A DNA stretch of 60,276 bases from an uncultured Clostridia bacterium. Lineage in GTDB: Bacteria > Bacillota > Clostridia > TANB77 > CAG-508. How positions within the stretch are numbered: position 1 is the first letter of the stretch; each line of letters begins with the position of its first letter. The stretch covers positions 1 to 60,276 of the forward strand of contig CANRHX010000008.1 of the NCBI GenBank assembly GCA_947630545.1, written 5' to 3'. Of the stretch, positions 1-7,670 are shown piece by piece. A model generated the notes under the pieces. That model saw nothing but the letters and a program-made list of their open reading frames with translations. It had not been told where the DNA came from and did no database searches. Made by a program: the position numbers and the translations under genes.

Positions 1-69
1 ACAGAAGAAGAATTAAATTTGTATATAAAAAAATTACCAGATGATGAAATTGATGAAGAAAATAATTAA
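1..69 (+). CDS. 3' end of an unidentified gene
   Basis: The window opens inside a reading frame whose last 22 residues are acidic and end in two Asn before TAA. The start lies outside the window, so the product cannot be named. It is followed at once by a hairpin at 75-100. Confidence 0.5.
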   Translation, partial: TEEELNLYIKKLPDDEIDEENN

Positions 70-74
70 ATTTT

Positions 75-100
75 GAAATTTGCCACTGGTGGCAAATTTC
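75..100. terminator. Perfect 12-bp inverted repeat, probable terminator
   Basis: A stem GAAATTTGCCAC with its exact complement and a 2-nt centre lies just after the first stop codon; T-rich sequence follows some bases later. A nearly identical stem core (TTTGCCACTGGTGGCA) recurs at 1121-1136, on the other side of the next gene. Confidence 0.5.
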
Positions 101-171
101 ATTTTAACTGTTTTTATAATTCAAATTAAATTAAAAAAGTAAGTGATTATCATAATATTAAGGAGAAATAT

Positions 172-1095
172 ATGTCGTATAAATTATATTATTTAAAATT
201 AGTAAATAAAGAAAAAAATCTGCAATATGATAGAGAGTTAGAAGAAGGCGAATTAGACTTAATTAGTGAATGTAATGAAATTCTGGGAAGTTTCAACTCC
301 TTTTGTGACTATTATTATATTTTTAAAAGTAATTTGAAGGATTTAGAAGATTATTTAAAGTTAGTAGAACCATTAGAGAATAGAATATCTTCTGCTATTA
401 TAATGAAAAATGTAATAAATGAAATAAATAAACTTGTTATAAATTTTGCTGTGGCATTCCGTAATTATTTAGATCATTACGAAATTACAATTAAGGAAAT
501 CGCGGGAGAAGAATCGAAAGAATATAAAGAATTTAAAAGTAAATGCTCAAAATACTTTGATAAATATTTTGAATATAGATTTCTATACAATTTAAGACAT
601 TATAATGTGCATTATAAATTACCTGTATCAAAAATAGAAGGTGATATACATAAGAAAAAAAGAATATTTCTTATAGAGAAAGATAAACTTCGAGAATGGG
701 ATGGTTGGAAAAGTATTATAAAAGATGATATAGATAATTTAAAAGAAGATATAAATATATCAGATTTTGTAAAAAAATGTAAAGATATGATAAGTAAATT
801 TAATAAAGACATTTCATATTATAATGAGCCAGAAGTATTAGGTGCTTTAAATATACTGAAAAGGTATGAAAGAAAGTTTGAAACTCCATATCTAGTAGAA
901 GAAATAAAAGAGAATGATGAAAAGAAATTTAGGATTAAGGAAATGTATTCTGAATACATCAATTCGATTAATAATATATTTAATTTGGGAATAATATCAT
1001 GTTCTTCATATACTAAGGAATTTGGATTACAAATTTTTGACCCATTTGATTTAATGTTTTCAAAAGATGAAAAAGAAAAATTTGGATTAAACTAA
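172..1095 (+). CDS. Hypothetical protein with two HEPN-like RX4H motifs
   Basis: The 307-residue product is rich in charged helices and has no signal peptide or membrane segment. Two RX4H motifs are visible, RNYLDH near residue 97 and RHYNVH near residue 143, the second followed by Tyr-Lys-Leu-Pro. R-X4-6-H is the hallmark of HEPN nucleases, and the context NLRHYNVHYKLP resembles the conserved stretch in HEPN-like accessory proteins; this is a resemblance only. The start is supported by AAGGAG about 7 nt upstream. It stands alone, framed on both sides by hairpins with the same core, which suggests a movable single-gene cassette. Function unknown; a toxin or defence role is inference. Confidence 0.55.
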   Translation: MSYKLYYLKLVNKEKNLQYDRELEEGELDLISECNEILGSFNSFCDYYYIFKSNLKDLEDYLKLVEPLENRISSAIIMKNVINEINKLVINFAVAFRNYLDHYEITIKEIAGEESKEYKEFKSKCSKYFDKYFEYRFLYNLRHYNVHYKLPVSKIEGDIHKKKRIFLIEKDKLREWDGWKSIIKDDIDNLKEDINISDFVKKCKDMISKFNKDISYYNEPEVLGALNILKRYERKFETPYLVEEIKENDEKKFRIKEMYSEYINSINNIFNLGIISCSSYTKEFGLQIFDPFDLMFSKDEKEKFGLN

Positions 1096-1111
1096 AATAT
1101 ATCTAATCAAT

Positions 1112-1147
1112 AAAAAAAATTTTGCCACTGGTGGCAGATTTGTTTTT
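1112..1147. terminator. Rho-independent terminator, same core as at 75-100
   Basis: A-rich run, stem TGCCAC/GTGGCA, then GATTTG and five T. The stem core is shared with the hairpin upstream of the 172-1095 gene. Confidence 0.65.
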
Positions 1148-1195
1148 AAAACCTATTGTAAAACTTTAAAAGTTATGTTAAATTAAAAACATAGT

Positions 1196-1478
1196 TAATA
1201 GCAAAAAAATTCATATTTGTATATACAAATCTCGTAATCTATTGCTATAACTAATTTTGAAACGGATAATAAGGTGATTTTACAAGTGATGTTTTTCGAA
1301 TACGTCCCTTGCTAAGGCACCATAAATTTAAAAAACTGCTAGAAATAGCGGTTTTTTTATTCTCAAAATTAAGCATATACGCTTTGTACACGATTTATAA
1401 AAAAATAAAAGTTATAAGGCTTGTACTTGAATAATAAACAAAAAACGATTAAGATAAGATTTCTTAGTCGTTTTTTAT
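1196..1478. other. Intergenic region with two terminators; possible small RNA
   Basis: No open frame is convincing here. At 1331-1358 there is a clean terminator (CTGCTA-GAAA-TAGCGG plus seven T), and at 1441-1477 a second one (AAACGATTAAGA paired with TCTTAGTCGTTT). Upstream of the first terminator, 1285-1315 folds into a hairpin of about 10 bp with one mismatch (CAAG-T-GATGT / ACGTC-C-CTTG). A terminator with no gene in front hints at a small transcript starting near 1200, but no promoter or known RNA family is recognised. Confidence 0.35.
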
Positions 1479-1589
1479 ATACAATTAAAGTATTTTATGA
1501 TAATATATTTGTTAGTAATAATAAAAAAGTATAATATAAATTTGATTTAAAACTAGTAATTTGAAAATTATATAGGGGGAATTGATAAT

Positions 1590-2441
1590 ATGTTACATGA
1601 AATGAAGAAAAAATCAGATATAAAGTATATACAGCAATATGGTAAAGCATATGGGGCTTTTTTATTACATTATGTTTTACATAGCATTTGTGGTATTAAC
1701 AATTTTTTTGTATTTGATTCTATAGAAGAATTCAAAAAAATAGAAGATAGACTTCCTGAAATAGTTGTACTAAGAGCTGATGCCAAAATAGGCGATAAGC
1801 CTACTTTAGGTGTACGAGGAAGAGCTGCGAGAAAAACAGCTGTTGCTGATTATATTACTGATGTAAAAGAGCATAATCCTGACGGCGTAGTTTTATGTAT
1901 GGATACAGATGTTGAAAATCAAAATAAAAGTATTGATGGATCGTTTAATGTTTATTTTGAATGGGAAAAAAAAGTATATATTGATTATTTAGGTGCAGGA
2001 TTTGATGTTGGAGGAATTACTAAAGGAGAAGATAATCACGAAATGTGGCAGATAGATTGGAACAATTTATTATTTGTTAAACCTAATGACATGAACAGCT
2101 ATAGAACATATTTAATATCAGATGAGGAATATAAAAAGTCAGCAGAGCGTAAAATTAAGTTTTTGATGAAAAATAACAAATGCAATGAAGAGGAAGCACG
2201 AAAACAAGTACCAGAAACATATAAGTCTATGCCACCATCAATAAAAGAGGAAATATTAGATAAAATTGTTTTTGAAATATACTCTAAAAAAGATGATTTA
2301 AGAAAACTTGGTCTTAAATCTTTTGGAGTACAAGGTATGATTAGAGGTGGAGAACTGTTTCCTGTAGAAATTAATAGAATGGAGAGATTTATTAAAAAAG
2401 ATGTTCTTCTTAGAAATGAAAGAGATTATGAAGGTAGATAA
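1590..2441 (+). CDS. Hypothetical protein, 283 residues
   Basis: A full-length frame with a good ribosome site (AGGGGGAATTGATAAT before ATG). The product is soluble, mixed alpha/beta in look, with a Gly/Arg-rich stretch near residues 70-82 (GVRGRAARKTAV) and an Asp-rich segment near 105-112. I recognise no family. It carries no membrane segment or signal peptide and stands alone between a terminator and the IMPase region. CGA and CGT serve for Arg here, as in the rest of the host genes. Confidence 0.6.
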   Translation: MLHEMKKKSDIKYIQQYGKAYGAFLLHYVLHSICGINNFFVFDSIEEFKKIEDRLPEIVVLRADAKIGDKPTLGVRGRAARKTAVADYITDVKEHNPDGVVLCMDTDVENQNKSIDGSFNVYFEWEKKVYIDYLGAGFDVGGITKGEDNHEMWQIDWNNLLFVKPNDMNSYRTYLISDEEYKKSAERKIKFLMKNNKCNEEEARKQVPETYKSMPPSIKEEILDKIVFEIYSKKDDLRKLGLKSFGVQGMIRGGELFPVEINRMERFIKKDVLLRNERDYEGR

Positions 2442-2546
2442 AATAACTTAAAATATAACTAATAATCAGAAAAAAAGTTTGTAATATAATCAAGAGCAAT
2501 ATATTTTGTATAATAAGTTTACAAAAATTTTTTTGGAGGTGTTCTT

Positions 2547-2663
2547 ATGAATCAAACATCATGGGTTATTCAGGAAGGAAAAAATGTTCAGTTTAGGAAT
2601 GATTTCCATCCTATAAAAGAAGCTTTACTGCTTGTCAAGTATATATTTTTTTATTGTTTCTAA
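2547..2663 (+). pseudogene. 5' fragment of an unknown gene joined to IMPase 3' end
   Basis: A perfect ribosome site (TTGGAGGTGTTCTT) precedes ATG, and about 26 codons look like a genuine protein start (MNQTSWVIQEGKNVQF...). From about 2625 the sequence is the tail of the oppositely oriented IMPase gene, and the frame then runs out at 2663. So a gene start has been cut off by a rearrangement at about 2624. The original product is not recognisable. Confidence 0.45.
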
Positions 2664-3411
2664 AACTTCATCATGTACTTTTCCATTGCTTATTATTGCA
2701 CCATTTATACTTTGGTCATACCTTTGTTCATTTCCAAACAAATCAGTAACTTTACCGACCTGCTTCTTCAACTATTACTTTAACTGCAGCAATATCACAA
2801 TTTTTGTGTTTAGTACCTGGAAAAATTGCAAGGGTAAAATCTCCAGAAGCAACACACATACAAGCTCTTATAATACTTCCTACACCAATAAAATAAGCTT
2901 TGTGTTCTAACTCTTGTACTACTTTAGATATATTATAATCTGCATTAGGCCATAAATCATAATGACATACCGTTTTCATATCATCTAAAGTATAATCATT
3001 TACAGAAATTTTTTCATTATTTTTATAAGCTCCTTTCCCTTTAATAGCTGTATATAAACTATCTGTAAAGGGATCATAAACTACTCCAACATTTGGGACA
3101 CCATCAATTACTAATGCTAAAGAAAATACTGCTACTGGTATATGTCTAGCATACATAGCTGTTCCATCAACTGGATCACATACCCATACAAAATTACTTT
3201 TACCAAATTGTTCTTCTTCGCCATCTACACTATGTTCAGGATATTTCTCTTTTACTCTTTTAATTAAATATGAATTAATTTCTGTATCAGCAATAGTTAA
3301 AATTGTTTTATCGCCTTTATAACTAGCGCCATTATTTTGATTAAAGTATTTAATCATTATTTTACCTGCTTGATATGCAATATCTTTTGCAAATTCTAAA
3401 TATTCTTCCAT
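2625..3411 (-). CDS. Inositol monophosphatase family protein, +1 shift at CGG
   Basis: Read with one +1 shift this is a 261-residue IMPase/SuhB-like phosphatase, the usual size. It would remove phosphate from inositol-1-phosphate or a related sugar phosphate with Mg2+. Seen in order: DGEEEQFG-type segment near residue 68, metal motif DPVDGTAMY near 80, and CDIAAVKVIVEEAG near 210. In the zero frame the protein stops just after EEAGR, because codon CGG (2757-2755) is followed by TAA. Dropping the C gives EEAG-GKVTDLFGNEQ, the expected family motif EAGG-VTD, and 43 more residues to a stop at 2625. I therefore annotate one gene, not a pseudogene; a plain indel remains possible. Confidence 0.75.
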
Positions 3412-3978
3412 TATTAATTCTCACTCCTATTTTTATATAATAATTTAATCAACACTATCACCATAATTATATTATTAATTTTTTTTTTAAAAGTCAAGTT
3501 TCCCGACCAATTTTATATATTTACATATTAAAAGTGGTCGTAAATGTACATTTTTATTGAATTTTGAATTTATTCAATATAATTATTTTTCTTTCTACTT
3601 TTATTTATATTTTCTATGTTTCTGCATTGTATAGTATCATATTCAGCTTTAATGTTTTCAGCAATACTTACATAACTTAACTTCTGTTCTTCTACTAGTT
3701 TCATTTAATAGCAAAATAATCAAAGGCAGTCTGGTCAACTGCCTTTATTTTTTTGCAAAAATATGTTAAATTTTTTTAAAATATTCATAAAAAATTCTTA
3801 GAAATTTACGAGTGGATTTGGCGAATAATATTCAAAAAAATATATTATTGTGTTAAAATTTAAAAGAAAGAATAACAGATTGACGAGTTGCAAAAATAAT
3901 ATATATTAGGAAAATTTTTTGAATGCGAAGCTGATAGAAATAAAATTATCTTAATACAGTAGTTAGGAGAGGTTCTTT
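3412..3978. other. Gene-poor region with an orphan terminator
   Basis: No good gene. On the minus strand 3704-3570 a 44-codon frame starts with ATG but lacks a ribosome site, and is probably a remnant. At 3723-3747 a strong bidirectional-looking terminator (AAAGGCAGT/ACTGCCTTT, then T7) has no clear gene to serve, which fits a region that has lost genes. Confidence 0.35.
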
Positions 3979-4092
3979 ATGGGAATTAAATCATGGTTAA
4001 TAAGTAAATTAGAAAAAGATGTAGAATCATCAGCAGGACATATAGAATTAGAGAACTTAGAAAAAAGACTGGAATGCAAAGATTATGTATAG
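3979..4092 (+). pseudogene. Short ORF, probable truncated gene start
   Basis: A strong ribosome site (AGGAGAGGTTCTTT) leads to a 37-codon frame beginning MGIKSWLISKLEKD. It overlaps the kinase-like fragment at 4074 in another frame and has no counterpart I know. It looks like another gene start cut by rearrangement, as at 2547. Confidence 0.4.
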
Positions 4093-4526
4093 ATAGAATT
4101 GCAAATAGAGCAAGAGATACTGGATTTATAAGAAAATTTAAAAATGCGGATGAATTTAATTTTTATATGATTTCAGAAATAATAGAAAAAGTAAAGAAAG
4201 ATGGTTCATATGGAATTGTAGATTTTGGTGCAGGACATTCTGTATATGATGATCGAGAAATATTTGAAAGAGTTAAATCAATGTTAAAACCTTTTAAAAA
4301 TATCGTTTTATTACTACCTGATAAAGATGAAGAGAAATCTTTAGATATAATGAAAAGTAGAGCAACAGGTGATACAAGAGATAATAAGAAATTTGTTGAA
4401 AGCCCATGTAATAAGGAATTAGCAACGATGATAGTATATGGTAATAACAGACAACCTGTGGAAATTGCAGAGGAAATTTTACAATTTATTAAAGAAAGAA
4501 AAGAACAGCAAATGGAAATAGAATAA
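4074..4526 (+). pseudogene. Shikimate-kinase-like P-loop protein lacking its N terminus
   Basis: The 150 residues match the C-terminal two thirds of a shikimate-kinase-like family: DTGFIRKFKN, then GIVDFGAGHSVYDD, then NIVLLLPDKDEEKSLDIM, RATGDTRDNKKFVESPCN and a C-terminal IAEEILQFIKER. The N-terminal Walker A loop that must precede this is absent: the same frame upstream runs only to 4008 and encodes nothing like it. No CGG codon is involved, so this break differs from the frameshifted genes. Probably non-functional; a nucleotide-free role is possible but unlikely. Confidence 0.6.
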
Positions 4527-4562
4527 TATTAGTTGCAACTTAAAATTGAGAGAACGATAATT

Positions 4563-4591
4563 TTGACATTTTATGTTAATTGTGGTATAAT
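4563..4591 (+). promoter_or_regulatory. Consensus sigma-A promoter for the GC-rich gene
   Basis: TTGACA (4563-4568), 17 nt, TATAAT (4586-4591). The match is perfect. A leader of about 95 nt follows before the ribosome site AAGGAGG. Confidence 0.8.
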
Positions 4592-4693
4592 ATAATTATC
4601 AATCTATTGATTAAAGGCCTTAAGTCATCATCGGGTCTGAACAAGGGTTGGTATGCCATTGACAAAATAATTTAAAGCAAGGAGGAAAATATA

Positions 4694-5272
4694 ATGGCAA
4701 ACATTTTTATCGCGAAGGTTCCGGGCAAGAAGGACTGCTTTGACACGTCGAAAGGCGTTCCGGAGTTTCTGACCAAAAACGTGCACATCAAAGGTACAAT
4801 GGTTACCTGCTGGTGCATAGATGGAAAAGATAATACCCCAGTTAAGCAGACTGGAAAAGTAGGATGTGTCATCGCATATGAAGCAGACACAGACAACGTT
4901 ACCGGTACAGAATGGAATTGCTGGATTCTCGGCGAAGACTACATTCAGGAGCGCCTGGAACTGGTTGACGGTGTATACTACGCTAAGCCTGTTCCAACGG
5001 TGGCAGCACTTTGCACCGAGGAACTTCCTGATTTCACAAATGGGATGAAAATCGTTCGAGAGGACGACGGATCATTCTCATTTGACCCAGGCTGGGGAGA
5101 CGGTACAATTCTTAACGCAAAGCCGTATGAAGGCGTCTGGATTTACTACGGAGTCCGCAAGGACGGAGTTACTCCTGACGTAAACTATTGCAAGTTTCAC
5201 ACCAAGTCATCGGCAAACTACATTGTCCTTTTGGATGATGGAAGCAGAATCCCGTTGGACAACCTTGCCTAA
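4694..5272 (+). CDS. GC-rich hypothetical protein of foreign origin
   Basis: The 192-residue product (MANIFIAKVPGKKDCF...) is soluble, rich in Cys, Trp and Gly, and ends with a conserved-looking YIVLLDDGSRIPLDNL. I recognise no family. Base composition is clearly different from all neighbours: codons such as CTG, GTC, CGC, CCG and GGC are frequent, and GC is near 50 % by eye. CGC is used twice for Arg, a codon I do not see in frame in host genes. The gene has its own perfect promoter and its own terminator, so it is a self-contained imported unit. Compare 22185-22448, built the same way. Confidence 0.7.
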   Translation: MANIFIAKVPGKKDCFDTSKGVPEFLTKNVHIKGTMVTCWCIDGKDNTPVKQTGKVGCVIAYEADTDNVTGTEWNCWILGEDYIQERLELVDGVYYAKPVPTVAALCTEELPDFTNGMKIVREDDGSFSFDPGWGDGTILNAKPYEGVWIYYGVRKDGVTPDVNYCKFHTKSSANYIVLLDDGSRIPLDNLA

Positions 5273-5281
5273 CCAATCCTA

Positions 5282-5330
5282 AAACTGTGAAGCAGTTTAC
5301 CCCTCACTCATTACGAGAGAGGGGGTTTCA
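5282..5330 (+). terminator. Two hairpins ending the GC-rich gene
   Basis: AAACTG/CAGTTT (5282-5298) is followed by CCCCTC (5300-5305) paired with GAGGGG (5319-5324) and then TTTCATTTT. The second hairpin is the likely terminator. Confidence 0.6.
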
Positions 5331-5410
5331 TTTTCTAATTAAATTATATAATAGATATTCATATAATTATATGATGGAATCATTAAATCTATTGAAAAAA
5401 GGATTGAAAT

Positions 5411-5527
5411 ATGTTAAAATGTGCAACAAATATCACTGATATTTCAAGATTAAGCATGGACAAAATCTCTGATGAAGAACTCGAGGATTACATAGAAATT
5501 GCACAGGAAATGAGTAAAACTCTTTAA
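5411..5527 (+). CDS. Possible 38-residue small protein
   Basis: AAAGGA lies 7 nt before ATG and the frame ends in TAA after an acidic helix (SDEELEDYIEIAQEMSKTL). It may be a genuine small protein or a truncated gene start, since IMPase-derived sequence begins right at its stop codon. Unrecognised. Confidence 0.35.
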   Translation: MLKCATNITDISRLSMDKISDEELEDYIEIAQEMSKTL

Positions 5528-5646
5528 AATTCAGTATTACGAAATGGGTATGTGATCCAGTTGATGGAACAGCTATGTGTGCTAAACATATACCAGTAGC
5601 AGTATTTTCTTTGACATTAGTAATTGAAAAAAAGAATATAATGTGA
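5528..5646 (+). pseudogene. Internal fragment of a second IMPase gene
   Basis: In one frame this reads KWVCDPVDGTAMCAKHIP then VAVFSLTLVIE, nearly the same as residues 75-106 of the IMPase encoded at 2625-3411, including the metal-binding DPVDGTAM motif. Nothing of the gene before or after is left. It is a decayed paralogue fragment in opposite orientation to the main copy. Confidence 0.75.
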
Positions 5647-5722
5647 TAACATATAAATAATTTAAAAATCAAATTAAACAACAATAGAAAAAAATAAAAA
5701 AAGGAAAGATAAGGAGTAATAT

Positions 5723-6781
5723 ATGAATAAAAGAACAGAAACCAGAAAAATAATGGTAAGAGACGTTCAAATTGGAGGAAATAATGAAATTATAATCCAG
5801 TCAATGACAAATACTAGAACAAAAGATGTAGAAAGTACAGTAAAACAAATTCTAGAATTAGAAAAAGCAGGTTGTAAAATAGTTAGAGTTGCATGTTTAA
5901 ACTTAGATGATGCGAAAGCAATTAAAGATATAAAAAAGAAGATACATATTCCCATAGTAGCAGATATACACTTTGATTACAAAATAGCGCTTCAAGCAAT
6001 AGAAAGCGGAGTAGATAAAATTCGTATAAATCCAGGAAATATAGGAAATGAAGAAAAAGTAAAAAAAGTAGTTGAAGCATGTAAAGCACACAAAATACCA
6101 ATTAGAATTGGAGTAAATGGTGGGTCACTAGAAAAAGATTTATTAGTAGATGGAAAGCCAACAGCGCAAGGAATGGTAGAAAGTGCCAGAAGACATGTAG
6201 AAATTCTAGAAAAATTAGATTTTTATGATATATGTATTTCATTAAAAGCTTCAGATTTAGACTTATGTATAGAAGCATATGAAGAAGCTGCAAAAACATT
6301 TAACTATCCACTTCATTTAGGAATTACAGAGGCAGGAACAGCATTTAGTGGTACAATAAAATCGAGTATAGGATTAGGTGTTTTATTAAGAGAAGGAATA
6401 GGAAATACAATAAGAGTTTCCTTATCAGATAATCCAGTAGAAGAAATAAAAGTTGCAAAAGAAATATTAAAAGATTGTGGACTATACAAAAAATCTCCAA
6501 AATTAGTCGCTTGTCCAACTTGTGGTAGAACTCAGATAGACTTAATTCCAATAGCAAAGGAAGTAGAGCAATTCCTTCAAGGGATAGAAGCCGATATTAC
6601 TGTTGCTGTAATGGGTTGTGTAGTAAATGGACCTGGAGAAGCTAAAAATGCTGATATAGGAATTGCAGGGGGAGTTGGAGAAGGTTTAATATTTAAGAAA
6701 GGTGAAATAGTTAAACGAGTTAAGCAAGAAGAAATAGTACCTTTGCTAAAAGAAGAAATCATGAAGATGATAAAACAATAG
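5723..6781 (+). CDS. ispG: 4-hydroxy-3-methylbut-2-enyl diphosphate synthase (IspG)
   Basis: IspG (GcpE) makes HMBPP from MEcPP in the MEP isoprenoid pathway, using a [4Fe-4S] cluster. The 352-residue product has the N-terminal TIM-barrel start ([19 protein letters not shown]), and the C-terminal cluster domain with CPTCGRT near residue 264 and [10 protein letters not shown] near 297, the three cluster cysteines. AAGGAG sits 7 nt before ATG. Length fits the short bacterial form. It stands as a single gene after the fragment-rich region and marks the start of conserved chromosome. Confidence 0.95.
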   Translation: MNKRTETRKIMVRDVQIGGNNEIIIQSMTNTRTKDVESTVKQILELEKAGCKIVRVACLNLDDAKAIKDIKKKIHIPIVADIHFDYKIALQAIESGVDKIRINPGNIGNEEKVKKVVEACKAHKIPIRIGVNGGSLEKDLLVDGKPTAQGMVESARRHVEILEKLDFYDICISLKASDLDLCIEAYEEAAKTFNYPLHLGITEAGTAFSGTIKSSIGLGVLLREGIGNTIRVSLSDNPVEEIKVAKEILKDCGLYKKSPKLVACPTCGRTQIDLIPIAKEVEQFLQGIEADITVAVMGCVVNGPGEAKNADIGIAGGVGEGLIFKKGEIVKRVKQEEIVPLLKEEIMKMIKQ

Positions 6782-6900
6782 AATGTATAATGATTATAAA
6801 TTTTTAATCAATTTCATAAATGAAAATGCACTTTTCATAAAAATAACTATAAAAATACGACAAAATTCGATAAAATTAAACAAAAAAGGAAGGCGCAAAA

Positions 6901-7509
6901 ATGTTAGTTAAAGAAGTAAAACCAATTGATAAATTTGGAAAAAATTTATTACAAGAACAAGATGCTAATAGTATAATAGAAACAATAATAGAAAAACCAT
7001 TACAAAGTGCATGCAAACAATTCAAAGAAAAAAACATAGAGACATCAATGAGTAGTGCAAATAAAAACAATATTGTAAAAAAGAACAAAAAAAGAGTAAA
7101 CAAAGTAGATGTACTAAAAAAAGCAGAGCAAAATAAAATCCAAACATTTCTACAGGCAGGTAAAGGGTATGCTTGGATAATGCTAAACTATAATACTTTG
7201 TCAGATGAAAACAGAAAAATATTATTTGATTTAGAAGATCAATTAGGAGAAGATAGTATTTGGTTTGTTAAGTCGAATTATGTAGAATTTATGAATGCAA
7301 TTAGAAAACCATTTAGATTAAAACCATTAGTTGAAACATTTGATGATAAATATGCACAAGAATTTAAATCAAAACAATTGGTTTTAATGTATAATCAAAG
7401 ATATCCAAGAAGGTCTGTTTTCATTAGAATGCCAATAGATGAGAACACTAAAGTCGAAGAAGTAGAAACGTATTTTAATGAGATTACTTCTAAATTTAAA
7501 GCACAATAA
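6901..7509 (+). CDS. Hypothetical protein, 202 residues
   Basis: A soluble, Lys-rich protein. Residues 1-85 are low in complexity and probably flexible; residues 90-202 look like a folded alpha/beta domain with aromatic residues (GKGYAWIMLNYNTL, ESIWFVKS-type stretches). AAGGAAGGCGCAAAA precedes the ATG. Not recognised. It ends in front of a perfect terminator and so forms a single-gene unit. Confidence 0.6.
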   Translation: MLVKEVKPIDKFGKNLLQEQDANSIIETIIEKPLQSACKQFKEKNIETSMSSANKNNIVKKNKKRVNKVDVLKKAEQNKIQTFLQAGKGYAWIMLNYNTLSDENRKILFDLEDQLGEDSIWFVKSNYVEFMNAIRKPFRLKPLVETFDDKYAQEFKSKQLVLMYNQRYPRRSVFIRMPIDENTKVEEVETYFNEITSKFKAQ

Positions 7510-7597
7510 AATATTACAAAAATATTACAAAAACATTACAAAAATGTAATAAAACCTGAAAATATATAAAAATCAATAATGAAAATAAAAAAACAAA

Positions 7598-7627
7598 AAA
7601 CTGTTGCAATTGCAACAGTTTTTTTGA
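7598..7627 (+). terminator. Rho-independent terminator before nrdD
   Basis: The palindrome AAACTGTTGCAATTGCAACAG plus a run of T. The stem is perfect. Confidence 0.8.
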
Positions 7628-7670
7628 AAATTAAATATATAATAATCATATAAGAAAGGGGTAGGGAAAA

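Noticed and set aside
1280..1325. tRNA-like 3' end (TTCGAAT followed by GGCACCA)
   Set aside because: No matching acceptor 5' strand, D arm or anticodon arm upstream, and the T loop would be 9 nt. Treated as a generic hairpin.
4008..4073. Upstream extension of the kinase-like gene
   Set aside because: The frame is open only from 4008 and encodes an Arg-rich stretch without a P-loop or start codon.
5433..5684. Minus-strand ORF over the IMPase fragment
   Set aside because: It is antisense to clear IMPase-derived coding sequence and has no ribosome site.
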